DNA of 5,503 nucleotides from an uncultured Clostridia bacterium (GCA_937884975.1 CAKZZS010000022.1:1-5503), one strand, 5' to 3'. Counted from the first letter of the stretch, positions 1-5,490 are shown. Numbers and translations: made by a program. Notes: generated by a model from the letters alone, not told the origin.

Positions 1-78
1 ATAACTTTCCTGTTTTGTTTTTATAACAAAATGTTTTTTGTGCTTTTATTGTTTTCGGCTTTTGTAAGTGTTGATTTT
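1..78. other. AT-rich segment upstream of iterons, candidate DNA unwinding element
   Basis: Hand counting gives about 24% G+C over the first 80 bases, with long T runs on the plus strand. It lies directly beside the iteron array, where iteron plasmids usually have the AT-rich region that Rep and DnaA melt. A weak A/T stem (ttttgtt at 13-19 with aacaaaa at 25-31) lies inside it. No consensus DnaA box was found inside this stretch. The same DNA is open in frame 1 from position 1 to a TAA at 130-132 (see the small ORF at the right edge). The role is inferred from position and composition only. Confidence 0.45.
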
Positions 79-98
79 ATGCGGGTTCGCAGCCGCAT
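79..98. repeat. GC-rich hairpin just upstream of the first iteron
   Basis: The arms atgcgg (79-84) and ccgcat (93-98) are perfect reverse complements around an 8-base loop. An alternative smaller stem, tgcg (80-83) with cgca (88-91), could form instead. It is the only GC-rich patch in the origin and ends four bases before the first iteron core. It may separate the melting region from the iteron array, bind a protein, or stop transcription coming from the left. It has no T-run of terminator type after it. Confidence 0.4.
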
Positions 99-102
99 TC
101 GA

Positions 103-196
103 CTACCTAAACTATCTTTTAAAGCTACCTAAACTATCTTTTATGACTACCTAAACTATCTTTTTTGAAAAAATAGAACTACCTAAACTATCTTTT
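103..196 (+). repeat. Iteron array (four copies), Rep-binding part of the plasmid origin
   Basis: Four identical 18-bp cores ctacctaaactatctttt lie at 103-120, 125-142, 147-164 and 179-196. The start-to-start steps are 22, 22 and 32 bp, about two, two and three helical turns, so all four present the same face of the helix. Copies 1 and 3 are preceded by ga, copy 2 by ag, copy 4 by aa. Such direct repeats immediately upstream of a Rep_3 initiator gene are the classical binding sites for Rep monomers in theta-replicating plasmids and also set copy number. Identity of the copies and adjacency to rep make this call strong. Confidence 0.93.
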
Positions 197-200
197 AGGT
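181..200. repeat. Inverted repeat formed on the fourth iteron
   Basis: The arms acctaaa (181-187) and tttaggt (194-200) are perfect reverse complements around the six bases ctatct. The other three iterons do not have the right arm, because their cores are followed by unrelated bases. The site lies ten bases before the -35 box of rep. It could let Rep bind in dimer form, or form a hairpin in the origin. Confidence 0.5.
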
Positions 201-209
201 CTACCCTAC

Positions 210-238
210 TTGACACAAAAGTAGTCTTATATTATACT
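210..238 (+). promoter_or_regulatory. rep promoter
   Basis: A perfect -35 box ttgaca (210-215) is followed after exactly 17 bases by tatact (233-238), one mismatch from the consensus -10. Transcription would start near 245, leaving a very short leader with the ribosome binding site gggggag (248-254) five bases before the rep ATG at 260. The -35 box starts fourteen bases after the last iteron, so Rep bound to the array or to the overlapping inverted repeat would be expected to interfere with RNA polymerase. Confidence 0.85.
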
Positions 239-240
239 AC
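221..240. promoter_or_regulatory. Half-iteron inverted repeat over the rep -10 box, putative autorepression operator
   Basis: The arms gtagt (221-225) and actac (236-240) are exact inverted copies; over ten bases per arm, eight pairs match. The sequence actac is the left end of most iterons, so the palindrome is made of two inverted half-iterons. It covers the -10 hexamer. In several Rep_3 plasmids, such as pSC101 and pPS10, Rep dimers repress rep through inverted iteron-like half-sites. The same role is inferred here. Confidence 0.55.
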
Positions 241-259
241 CATAAAAGGGGGAGATAAT

Positions 260-1546
260 ATGGCTAAAAAGAAAAAAGATACTCCAAAAGAAGCTGTTTT
301 GCGTAAAGATGTTTATCAAGCAAATCCATTAATCAATGCTCGCAAGGGCATGGATATTACTGAATTGAGGATTTTTGCTTTGGGCTTACAAGGACTTAAT
401 CCTCATCGTTCAACTAAGGATAAATTCTATGATGAAGACTTTAAAGTGATTTTTATTCCAACAAGTAAATTAACTGAAATATTCGGCAATACTTGGTACT
501 TACACGATCTCCAAAAAATCTGTGACAAAATGTTTGACGCAAAAATTACACTCAATTATGAAAGTGGAGGATTTGAGCTACTGCACATTTTTCAAAGATT
601 GAAATATGAACCTAAAGAGGGTTTATATATTCAATTTGATAATAATATGAAACCTTATATTCTCGATCTATTTCAGTCTAACGGATATACAAAAATCAAT
701 ATAGAACAGATCTTTCCTTTGATGTCAGCTTATGCCGTAAGATTAGTTGAGTTATTGCTTCAATTTCAAGGTACTAAGCAAAAGAAACTTGTCCGTAAGA
801 TCGATGTAGATGATTTACGTTTTGCCTTAAATGTTCCAGATGATGCTTATACTGGAAGAATGGATAACTTTAAAAAATTTGTAGTTGACGAACCCATTGC
901 TGAAATCAATGAAAAAACAGAATATGAAATGAGTTATTCTGTTATTAAAACGGGTAGAAAAATTACCGGCTTCGAGTTTTATATGGATATTTCCAAAGCA
1001 CTTGAAACTGAAAGGCTAAACTTATTAAAAGAAAGAGGAGAGCGTGACAAAGATGAAATTAAAACCTATATAATAGAATCAATCATGTGTCATGGTATCA
1101 AAGAAAAAGTTGCGCGTGAACTATGGGATATATGTCGTGGTACTGAAGATTGTGTAAATCGGTTGATTTATGCAGAGACAGAACTTGATAGACAACGAGA
1201 TACAGTTACCAATGAATCAGGCTTTATCCTCACAGCAATTAAAGAAAATTGGTATCAAAGGGACTTTGAAAAAAATTGTAAGGAAATGGCAAAGAAAATC
1301 TCTGAAGATATACCGTTATTAAATGACGCTTGGACAAAATTGATGAAAAAATTTAATACTTACAATGTTCGTGAGATACAGCAACGCTCAGGCATAGTAA
1401 GAATGTTAAAAGTTAATGAAATTGAAATTATCAGAAATGATTTGTTAAATGGCGGATTTTCTCCAAATACTAAAAAAATGCTATCAAATCTTGGTTGGGA
1501 TTTTGGTCTTGCTGTGGATATTTTTTCATTTAATAATAAACTTTAA
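260..1546 (+). CDS. rep: Rep_3-family plasmid replication initiator protein
   Basis: Cytoplasmic initiator that binds the upstream iterons, opens the origin and recruits host replication proteins. The 428-residue product has the two winged-helix layout of the Rep_3 (PF01051-type) family. WH1 spans roughly residues 17-135, beginning with the typical QANPLINARKGMDITELRIF stretch. WH2 spans roughly 145-245, with PLMSAYAVRLVELLLQF (153-169) and the DNA-recognition region RKIDVDDLRFALNVPDD (179-195). A C-terminal extension contains TNESGFILTAIKENW (317-331), often seen in Firmicute Rep proteins. A lysine-rich N-terminus (AKKKKD) adds positive charge. The ATG at 260 follows gggggag at five bases and a consensus promoter, so the start is well supported. 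The gene is intact and ends in TAA. Promoter overlap with iteron half-sites points to autorepression. No convincing terminator follows. The family call is secure; the host range is not known. Confidence 0.93.
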   Translation: MAKKKKDTPKEAVLRKDVYQANPLINARKGMDITELRIFALGLQGLNPHRSTKDKFYDEDFKVIFIPTSKLTEIFGNTWYLHDLQKICDKMFDAKITLNYESGGFELLHIFQRLKYEPKEGLYIQFDNNMKPYILDLFQSNGYTKINIEQIFPLMSAYAVRLVELLLQFQGTKQKKLVRKIDVDDLRFALNVPDDAYTGRMDNFKKFVVDEPIAEINEKTEYEMSYSVIKTGRKITGFEFYMDISKALETERLNLLKERGERDKDEIKTYIIESIMCHGIKEKVARELWDICRGTEDCVNRLIYAETELDRQRDTVTNESGFILTAIKENWYQRDFEKNCKEMAKKISEDIPLLNDAWTKLMKKFNTYNVREIQQRSGIVRMLKVNEIEIIRNDLLNGGFSPNTKKMLSNLGWDFGLAVDIFSFNNKL

Positions 1547-1558
1547 AAATTTTCCTAA

Positions 1559-1774
1559 AAATTACTCATAGAAGCGTTTAGCTTTATGGCAGAGGAAGAA
1601 AAAGAAAATATAGGGCGTAGGCAAGCTGAAAGCATTGTGCTATGAAAGCAAACAGGCAAAACAAAAATAGGGAGACCATACGGTCGCCCCAAAATTTAGT
1701 TTCCATCAAATTGGAAGAAAGTATATGACCTTTGGCAAGAGAAGAGAATAAAAAAGGAGTGTAATTTTTTTGTG
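1559..1774 (+). pseudogene. Decayed C-terminal fragment of a serine recombinase (resolvase/invertase)
   Basis: Frame starting at 1559 reads KLLIEAFSFMAEEEKENIGR, then RQAESIVL, a TGA stop at 1643-1645, KQTGKTKIGRPYGRPKI, a TAG stop at 1697-1699, and FPSNWKKVYDLWQEKRIKKE. This follows the end of the catalytic domain of Tn3-type resolvases and invertases: the long helix with the AEEERENIRQRQAEGI pattern, then the basic GRP linker, then the start of the C-terminal helix-turn-helix. Two in-frame stops, a stop at 1556 just upstream and loss of the N-terminal catalytic serine region show that it is dead. A helix-turn-helix-like tail may continue in another frame beyond 1775 (CRSAICDRTYTKLL), which would need a frameshift; that part is weak. 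It may be what remains of a plasmid multimer-resolution gene or a transposon. The match is from memory of the family motif. Confidence 0.72.
1655..1690 (-). terminator. Minus-strand Rho-independent-type terminator, candidate end of the two-gene operon
   Basis: Bases 1670-1689 form gggagacc / ggtcgccc arms around atac, with one a-g mismatch. Read on the minus strand, the stem is followed by tatttttgttttg, a T-rich tract of the intrinsic-terminator type. The operon transcribed leftward ends at 1945, about 255 bases before it, and no better terminator lies between. The same bases encode the GRP-GRP motif of the resolvase remnant, so the symmetry may be partly accidental. Confidence 0.45.
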
Positions 1775-1829
1775 TAATTGCGATGGTCGGTGCTGTCGTA
1801 GCGCGATTTGCGATCGGACTTACACAAAA
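1768..1829. repeat. 10-bp perfect inverted repeat enclosing a GC-richer 42-base core
   Basis: The arms ttttgtgtaa (1768-1777) and ttacacaaaa (1820-1829) are exact reverse complements. The core between them contains ttgcgat twice as a direct repeat (1778-1784 and 1808-1814) and is clearly richer in G+C than its flanks. It lies just after the resolvase remnant. It could be a recombination site, a tiny non-autonomous insertion element or a protein-binding site. The rest of the gap, 1830-1944, shows no gene, only AT-rich DNA with an A/T stem near 1920-1937. Confidence 0.45.
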
Positions 1830-1944
1830 CTATTGACACAACCGAATAAAATTCAAAGAGACTTGTATTTGATCAAGATTTTAAAAAATATGCTCTATAG
1901 TTTGATTAAAGGGTAAGAAAAAACATAATTATTTTTTTGTATTT

Positions 1945-2808
1945 TCATAAATATTGGTATGATTGAGGTGGTCTTCCTAATTTAAAATCACTTAAATCTT
2001 TATATGGATTATATTGTCTTGGACATTCTAAATGATAAGCGTAAGCATTTTCTTGACCTTCAAAGTATTTCAAATAAGAATCATAATTTATACCTGAAAA
2101 TTTATTTGTTAATTCCCAAATATTTTCAACTGAACCACAAAGAATATTTTTAACTGTAACCTCTCCAATAATTTTTTTGACTGGTGATGTAGCATAGATT
2201 ATCATATATGATATATTTTCTTTCGTCCTATTTCTACGATACTCAAATTTCTTTTCACCAGATAATATTTTAAAAGCATATTCAGGTTTTATTGAGAAAA
2301 GACTTTTTTTATACGATTTATCTCTTAATAGTTGTTCATTTAAATAACCATTGTATGAAATTTCAAATCTTCCTTTTCTATAATAGTCATTGTATTTGCC
2401 CACTTCCTTGAAATTGAATTTTTCTAAGATTTTTTGAAATTCCATAATACGATCTTCTGAAACAGTAATTAACGGCGAATTCGTTCCAAGAATCCCTATA
2501 GACTTCTTCATAAGCTCAGAGCCAATACCTTTGTGTTGGAATTCTGGTACAACACGAAACGTACAAATTTTCTTTTCATCAGAATTTTTGAGAATGCTAA
2601 TACCAACGATGTTTTGTGATTCCTCATCTCGTGCAACTAAAATATTACGAGTACCGTTTTTTAGACCCTCGTATACTTTCTGATGGTACCAATTATAAAA
2701 ATCCGGGTATTCACTCTCAAGACTTTTAACAACATAAAAAATTTCATCTAATATTTCTAAATTAAAATTTACAATATTTTTAAATGAAACCTTTACTAAT
2801 TCAATCAT
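1945..2808 (-). CDS. GNAT acetyltransferase fused to an ASCH/PUA-like domain
   Basis: Two-domain protein of 287 residues from the ATG at 2808. Residues 1 to about 145 are a GNAT N-acetyltransferase: a central strand TFRVVPEFQ leads into the acetyl-CoA pyrophosphate loop QHKGIG (91-96), followed by the helix SELMKKSIGIL and the late strand-helix region ending FNFKEVGKYNDYYRKG. Residues about 170-287 match the ASCH/PUA-like fold: SIKPEYAFKILSGEKKFEYR contains the ASCH signature GxKxxExR (G184, K186, E189, R191), then IIYATSPVKKIIGEV and the ending PPQSYQYL. ASCH domains are associated with RNA binding, and one member (YqfB) hydrolyses N4-acetylcytidine. A role in acetylating RNA, a nucleotide or an aminoacyl-tRNA is therefore possible, but the substrate is unknown. 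A GTG at 2817 overlaps the upstream stop as GTGA; I prefer the ATG at 2808 because gggtga lies five bases before it. Second gene of the operon, probably translationally coupled. Confidence 0.85.
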   Translation of the reverse strand: MIELVKVSFKNIVNFNLEILDEIFYVVKSLESEYPDFYNWYHQKVYEGLKNGTRNILVARDEESQNIVGISILKNSDEKKICTFRVVPEFQHKGIGSELMKKSIGILGTNSPLITVSEDRIMEFQKILEKFNFKEVGKYNDYYRKGRFEISYNGYLNEQLLRDKSYKKSLFSIKPEYAFKILSGEKKFEYRRNRTKENISYMIIYATSPVKKIIGEVTVKNILCGSVENIWELTNKFSGINYDSYLKYFEGQENAYAYHLECPRQYNPYKDLSDFKLGRPPQSYQYL

Positions 2809-2813
2809 ATTAA

Positions 2814-3803
2814 TCACCCACTTAATGAGATCAAAAAATTTAAGAATTTATCGATTAAATTACAAATAAAACTATCTAAATGATTTCCTATCATACTTGC
2901 AAATGCTCCAAAAAATATTGTTATAAGGATAAATCTTATTAATAACCACCAATTTTTATTTTCTACAGTTTGTTTAGCAAAAAAATCCCAAGATTCTATG
3001 TCATCTTTATCTTCTTCAGGTCTTATTTTTTTTGTTGCATGATAGGCTATAATATCAGTAGTTTCAGCATTTGGTGCATAATTTTTCCATACATTTGATT
3101 CAAGCCTTCTTTTTTTTACTTCGGTACTGCACTCTACTTCTACATAAACTTTTGTCATTAGTAAAAAATGTAATTTTTTTGTCTTAGCTAATTGATATTT
3201 TGTGTTTATTACTTCATATTCTGAGCGAGAGAAACTTCTTTTGTCATTATAACGAAAATCAATTATATAATTTTTTGCAAATGCTCCACGAATAAAATCA
3301 TATGGTCTACTATATTCATTTATTATATCTATATTAGGTGGTAGCTTGATTCTAAAACGAACATATATTTTTTCTGGCATTTTAAATACATTATTTATAT
3401 TTTCAATATCATTAAATTCTTGTTTTAAACTTAACTTTTTTATGTCATTTGAACTGTCTAATAAATAAACTTTAAACAATACGTTTTCTTCATTGCTATT
3501 ATTTATTCTTTTATTAGAAACAGGAATCCATTTAGATTGACCGGGTGTTCCTACAAAATAATTTTCATTAAATATAGCATTTAATGTAATATCATTTTTT
3601 AGTGATTCTTCCATACTATATATTTGTTCTTGTTCAATTATAAATGGCAGGTATAAGTATATATTTTGATTTTCATTTAAATTATTTAACATAATACCTA
3701 TATCGAGATAATTGTCGTCATAATTTTGGTTCCACAAATTAAAATGTACATCAATGAAAAAATGTTCATTACATTTATCTGTAAATATCGCAAAACTACT
3801 CAT
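2814..3803 (-). CDS. Unrecognised protein with C-terminal membrane anchor, first gene of the operon
   Basis: I do not recognise the family. The product has 329 residues from the ATG at 3803. It has no signal peptide. About 280 residues look like a cytoplasmic, strand-rich domain with many N, I, Y and K residues. Notable stretches are NIYLYLPFIIEQEQ (about 47-60), a KIYVRFRIKLPP strand (145-156) and a charged segment EVKKRRLESNVWKNY (228-242). A transmembrane helix WWLLIRFILITIFFGAFASM follows (about 285-304), then a second hydrophobic or amphipathic tail (311-328). The topology suggests a protein facing the cytoplasm and held to the inner membrane by its tail. The start at 3803 has gaggt six to seven bases upstream and a leader of about 30 bases. 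The earlier ATG at 3833 has no usable ribosome site and would be nearly at the transcription start. It overlaps or abuts the GNAT-ASCH gene, so the two probably act together. G+C is very low. Confidence 0.8.
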   Translation of the reverse strand: MSSFAIFTDKCNEHFFIDVHFNLWNQNYDDNYLDIGIMLNNLNENQNIYLYLPFIIEQEQIYSMEESLKNDITLNAIFNENYFVGTPGQSKWIPVSNKRINNSNEENVLFKVYLLDSSNDIKKLSLKQEFNDIENINNVFKMPEKIYVRFRIKLPPNIDIINEYSRPYDFIRGAFAKNYIIDFRYNDKRSFSRSEYEVINTKYQLAKTKKLHFLLMTKVYVEVECSTEVKKRRLESNVWKNYAPNAETTDIIAYHATKKIRPEEDKDDIESWDFFAKQTVENKNWWLLIRFILITIFFGAFASMIGNHLDSFICNLIDKFLNFLISLSG

Positions 3804-3841
3804 ATGAAACCTCAATAAAAAACTTAAACTCATCTCATTTT

Positions 3842-3870
3842 AGAATATAATTAGTCAAAATATTTGTCAA
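3842..3870 (-). promoter_or_regulatory. Promoter of the membrane-protein/GNAT-ASCH operon
   Basis: On the minus strand a perfect ttgaca (plus-strand 3870-3865) is followed after 17 bases by tattct (3847-3842). Transcription would start near 3835, just inside the upstream ATG at 3833 and about 30 bases before the preferred start at 3803. The -35 box is directly next to the TAG stop (3873-3871) of the methyltransferase fragment, so the operon begins exactly where that fragment ends. No operator palindrome is obvious in the spacer. Confidence 0.8.
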
Positions 3871-4638
3871 CTATTTTTGGTACAGCTTCATCAACTCAGC
3901 AACGCAACTAGCTTCCGTCATTGTCTTAACATCAAATCCGTAAGCATTCATCACTGCCCTATCATTAGCTTGGTGAGCCTTGCGGAGTTCTGGCGGCATA
4001 GTTCTTTCATCATATAAATCAGCAAGCGAAGAATCGGGATAGAGTGCGCGAGCGTCGAGAATACCTTGAGCGGTAGCCTCTATTTTTTTGCGCTGATTTT
4101 CTGTTGGATTGCACCACACAAAATTATTGTAAACGATTGAAGCAGAATACTGATAATCGCTCTTCATTCTTCCACAGACTGCTCTTGTCCACGCATTATG
4201 TACATTTGACATCAATACTCCAAAGTCGAATAAATCTGCTGCTGGAATGAATAAGAGACTGCCACTCACTATTATTTCTGGTTCTACAAACGCTATCGGT
4301 ATATATCTGCGATTTTCTGACGAAACTTTTGGAATGGCAAGCATTGTTGTTTCAAGTTGACGTATTTCTCCAAATAAATATGGCGTATCAGCTAATTTTT
4401 GAGTTTGAGGGCGTGAACTGCTTTCTCTGAAAAGTTTTGTTTCGTCGATTCGCTTCATAATCAGCTTAGACTTGCGATATAGTTGAGGTGAGACACCTTT
4501 CAGCCATAGGCAATGATTGAATGTATTATGAATCAATTCCTCGCCGCCTATATATTTTTTGATGAAAGCCTCATTATCAGGATTTTCTTTCAACAATGCT
4601 TGAAATTCAAGGATAAGATTGCTGCTGAAGCACAGCAA
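3871..4638 (-). pseudogene. C-terminal fragment of an MmeI/YeeA-like type IIL restriction-methyltransferase
   Basis: The translation matches the end of MmeI/YeeA-like class I DNA adenine methyltransferases, often fused to a nuclease. It keeps the IKKYIGGEELI...CLWLKGVSP segment that precedes target recognition (27-51 of 255 codons), the target-recognition region with LADTPYLFGEIRQ and IPKVSSENRRYIPI (82-115), GSLLFIP, FGVLMSNVHNAWTRAVCGRM (139-158) and SDYQYSASIVYNNFVW (160-175). The native C-terminal helices, with LDARALYPDSSLADLYD and the ending LYQK, are also present. The N-terminal nuclease and the SAM-binding and NPPY-type catalytic motifs are missing, so it cannot methylate or cut. The only in-frame start at the left of the frame is a TTG at 4638 without a ribosome site. 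Family-like sequence begins near 4605, where it meets the ParB-like fragment. Its G+C is much higher than that of the operon beside it (26 and 34 of 60 in two lines counted). The family call is strong; expression is doubtful. Confidence 0.85.
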
Positions 4639-5418
4639 AGAATGTTAGCTGGTAAATCCGACCCTACGCAGAAATCTGCGGAAGGTGAGACCAGAGATAT
4701 ACTTGCTAAAATGGCTGGGGTATCACACGATACACTATCCAAAGTAGAGAAATTAGAAAAAGCAGCACCACCAGAGTTGAAGGATCAGCTTAAAAACGGC
4801 GAAATCTCTATCAATGCTGCTTACAATCAGTTACCTTCGTCAAAAAAAACAAAGCGTTCCAAAGTAACACAACAATCTACTGATGAAGTAATTGATACAT
4901 CATCAGTAGTAACTTCGTCTATTAATAACTCCGACATTCTTCCTGCTAAGGAAGAATCACAACAATATGAAAATACAGATCAAGAAACTACAGAAGAACC
5001 ACCAATAGCGGCTGATATTAAAGAATCTTTCACGGACAAAGAAGCGACTACTACAACTGAATCTACAGAACAAGGAATCATCTATCATATTAAGGAACGT
5101 AATAATTATATCAACGGTCTTCTCTTATCAAATCTTGATTATTCAACTGAAGATGATCTACAAAAAGAATGGAATGACAATATTACTCTGTGTCCACCCG
5201 TTGAACTAATAGATTCTTTCATTGAAAAATTGAATAATAGTAACGTATTAGACGCTTTATTTATAGTATCTGGCGATTATGATGACAATGTTATTAATAA
5301 TTTAAAAGAGATGTCAATACTTAGTGTTTTCCATATAATATTTGTAAATGAATTGTATAGTATCTTCTACATCGTTCCTAAAGAAAATAGCAATGAAGAT
5401 GATACGCCTTCAAATTAA
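4600..5418 (+). CDS. 5'-truncated ParB-like DNA-binding protein with helix-turn-helix
   Basis: From about codon TTG 4600 the frame reads KFKDKIAAEAQQRMLAGKSD, then ETRDILAKMAGVSHDTLSKV, EKLEKAAPPELKDQLKNGEI and SINAAYNQL. This is the helix-turn-helix part of ParB/Spo0J-like plasmid and phage proteins, where ETRDILAKMAGVSHDTLSKVEK is the recognition motif. The N-terminal ParB domain with its nucleotide-binding and catalytic motifs is absent. The open frame extends left to an ATG at 4513, but those codons are antisense to the methyltransferase fragment and look like neither family. The first ATG inside the family region is at 4642, with only a weak ribosome site. After the helix-turn-helix comes a linker of about 90 residues rich in T, S, E and Q, then a C-terminal region of about 105 residues (IIYHIKERNNY... 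to DDTPSN) that I do not recognise. It has no partner ParA gene here. It may survive as a shortened DNA-binding protein or be dead. Confidence 0.7.
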   Translation: MKFKDKIAAEAQQRMLAGKSDPTQKSAEGETRDILAKMAGVSHDTLSKVEKLEKAAPPELKDQLKNGEISINAAYNQLPSSKKTKRSKVTQQSTDEVIDTSSVVTSSINNSDILPAKEESQQYENTDQETTEEPPIAADIKESFTDKEATTTTESTEQGIIYHIKERNNYINGLLLSNLDYSTEDDLQKEWNDNITLCPPVELIDSFIEKLNNSNVLDALFIVSGDYDDNVINNLKEMSILSVFHIIFVNELYSIFYIVPKENSNEDDTPSN

Positions 5419-5422
5419 TTTG

Positions 5423-5451
5423 TTGACATAATACTCCATTAAGACTACAAT
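5423..5451 (+). promoter_or_regulatory. Consensus promoter at the right edge
   Basis: A perfect ttgaca (5423-5428), a 17-base spacer and tacaat (5446-5451, one mismatch) form a strong sigma-70-type promoter just after the ParB-like stop codon. Predicted start near 5458. It drives the small ORF beginning at 5471. If the molecule is a circle, it also points into the replication origin. Confidence 0.75.
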
Positions 5452-5469
5452 AAGAGGCAGAGGTGAAGT

Positions 5470-5490
5470 CATGGATAATTTTATGGATAA
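5470..5490 (-). promoter_or_regulatory. Two DnaA-box-like direct repeats
   Basis: The repeat atggataa occurs at 5471-5478 and 5483-5490. Read on the minus strand, the sites are ttatccata (8 of 9 matches to the DnaA box ttatccaca) and ttatccatg (7 of 9). If the ends of the window join, they lie about 120 bases upstream of the first iteron with the AT-rich segment between, a normal place for DnaA boxes in an iteron origin. They also encode MDN twice in the small ORF, which could explain the repeat. Confidence 0.35.

Noticed and set aside
13..31. Stem ttttgtt/aacaaaa in the AT-rich segment as a terminator.
   Set aside because: It has one G-C pair per arm only, and such symmetry is common in T-rich DNA.
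103..196. The four repeats as a CRISPR array.
   Set aside because: The repeats are 18 bp with gaps of only 4 to 14 bp, too short for spacers, and they sit directly before a Rep gene. They are iterons.
1513..1521. DnaA-box-like tgtggatat (8 of 9 matches on the reverse strand) near the end of rep.
   Set aside because: It is a single site inside coding sequence, more than 1.3 kb from the iterons, and one such match is expected by chance in AT-rich DNA.
1833..1838. ttgaca hexamer in the gap after rep.
   Set aside because: No -10-like hexamer lies 16-18 bases downstream and no gene starts nearby on the plus strand.
1920..1937. A/T stem (aaaaaa with tttttt) just after the operon's last stop, as a terminator.
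   Set aside because: The stem has no G-C pairs and would be unstable. The hairpin at 1670-1689 is a better candidate.
2809..2817. GTG at 2817 as start of the GNAT-ASCH gene, in a GTGA overlap with the previous stop.
   Set aside because: Possible, but no ribosome site precedes it, while the ATG three codons later has gggtga at a good distance. The choice changes only three residues.
3804..3833. ATG at 3833 as start of the membrane-anchored protein.
   Set aside because: It would lie about two bases after the predicted transcription start and has no ribosome site. The ATG at 3803 has gaggt at the right spacing.
4513..4599. N-terminal extension of the plus-strand ParB-like frame from the ATG at 4513.
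   Set aside because: These codons are antisense to a well-matching part of the methyltransferase fragment, resemble no ParB sequence, and the ATG has only a weak agg two bases upstream.
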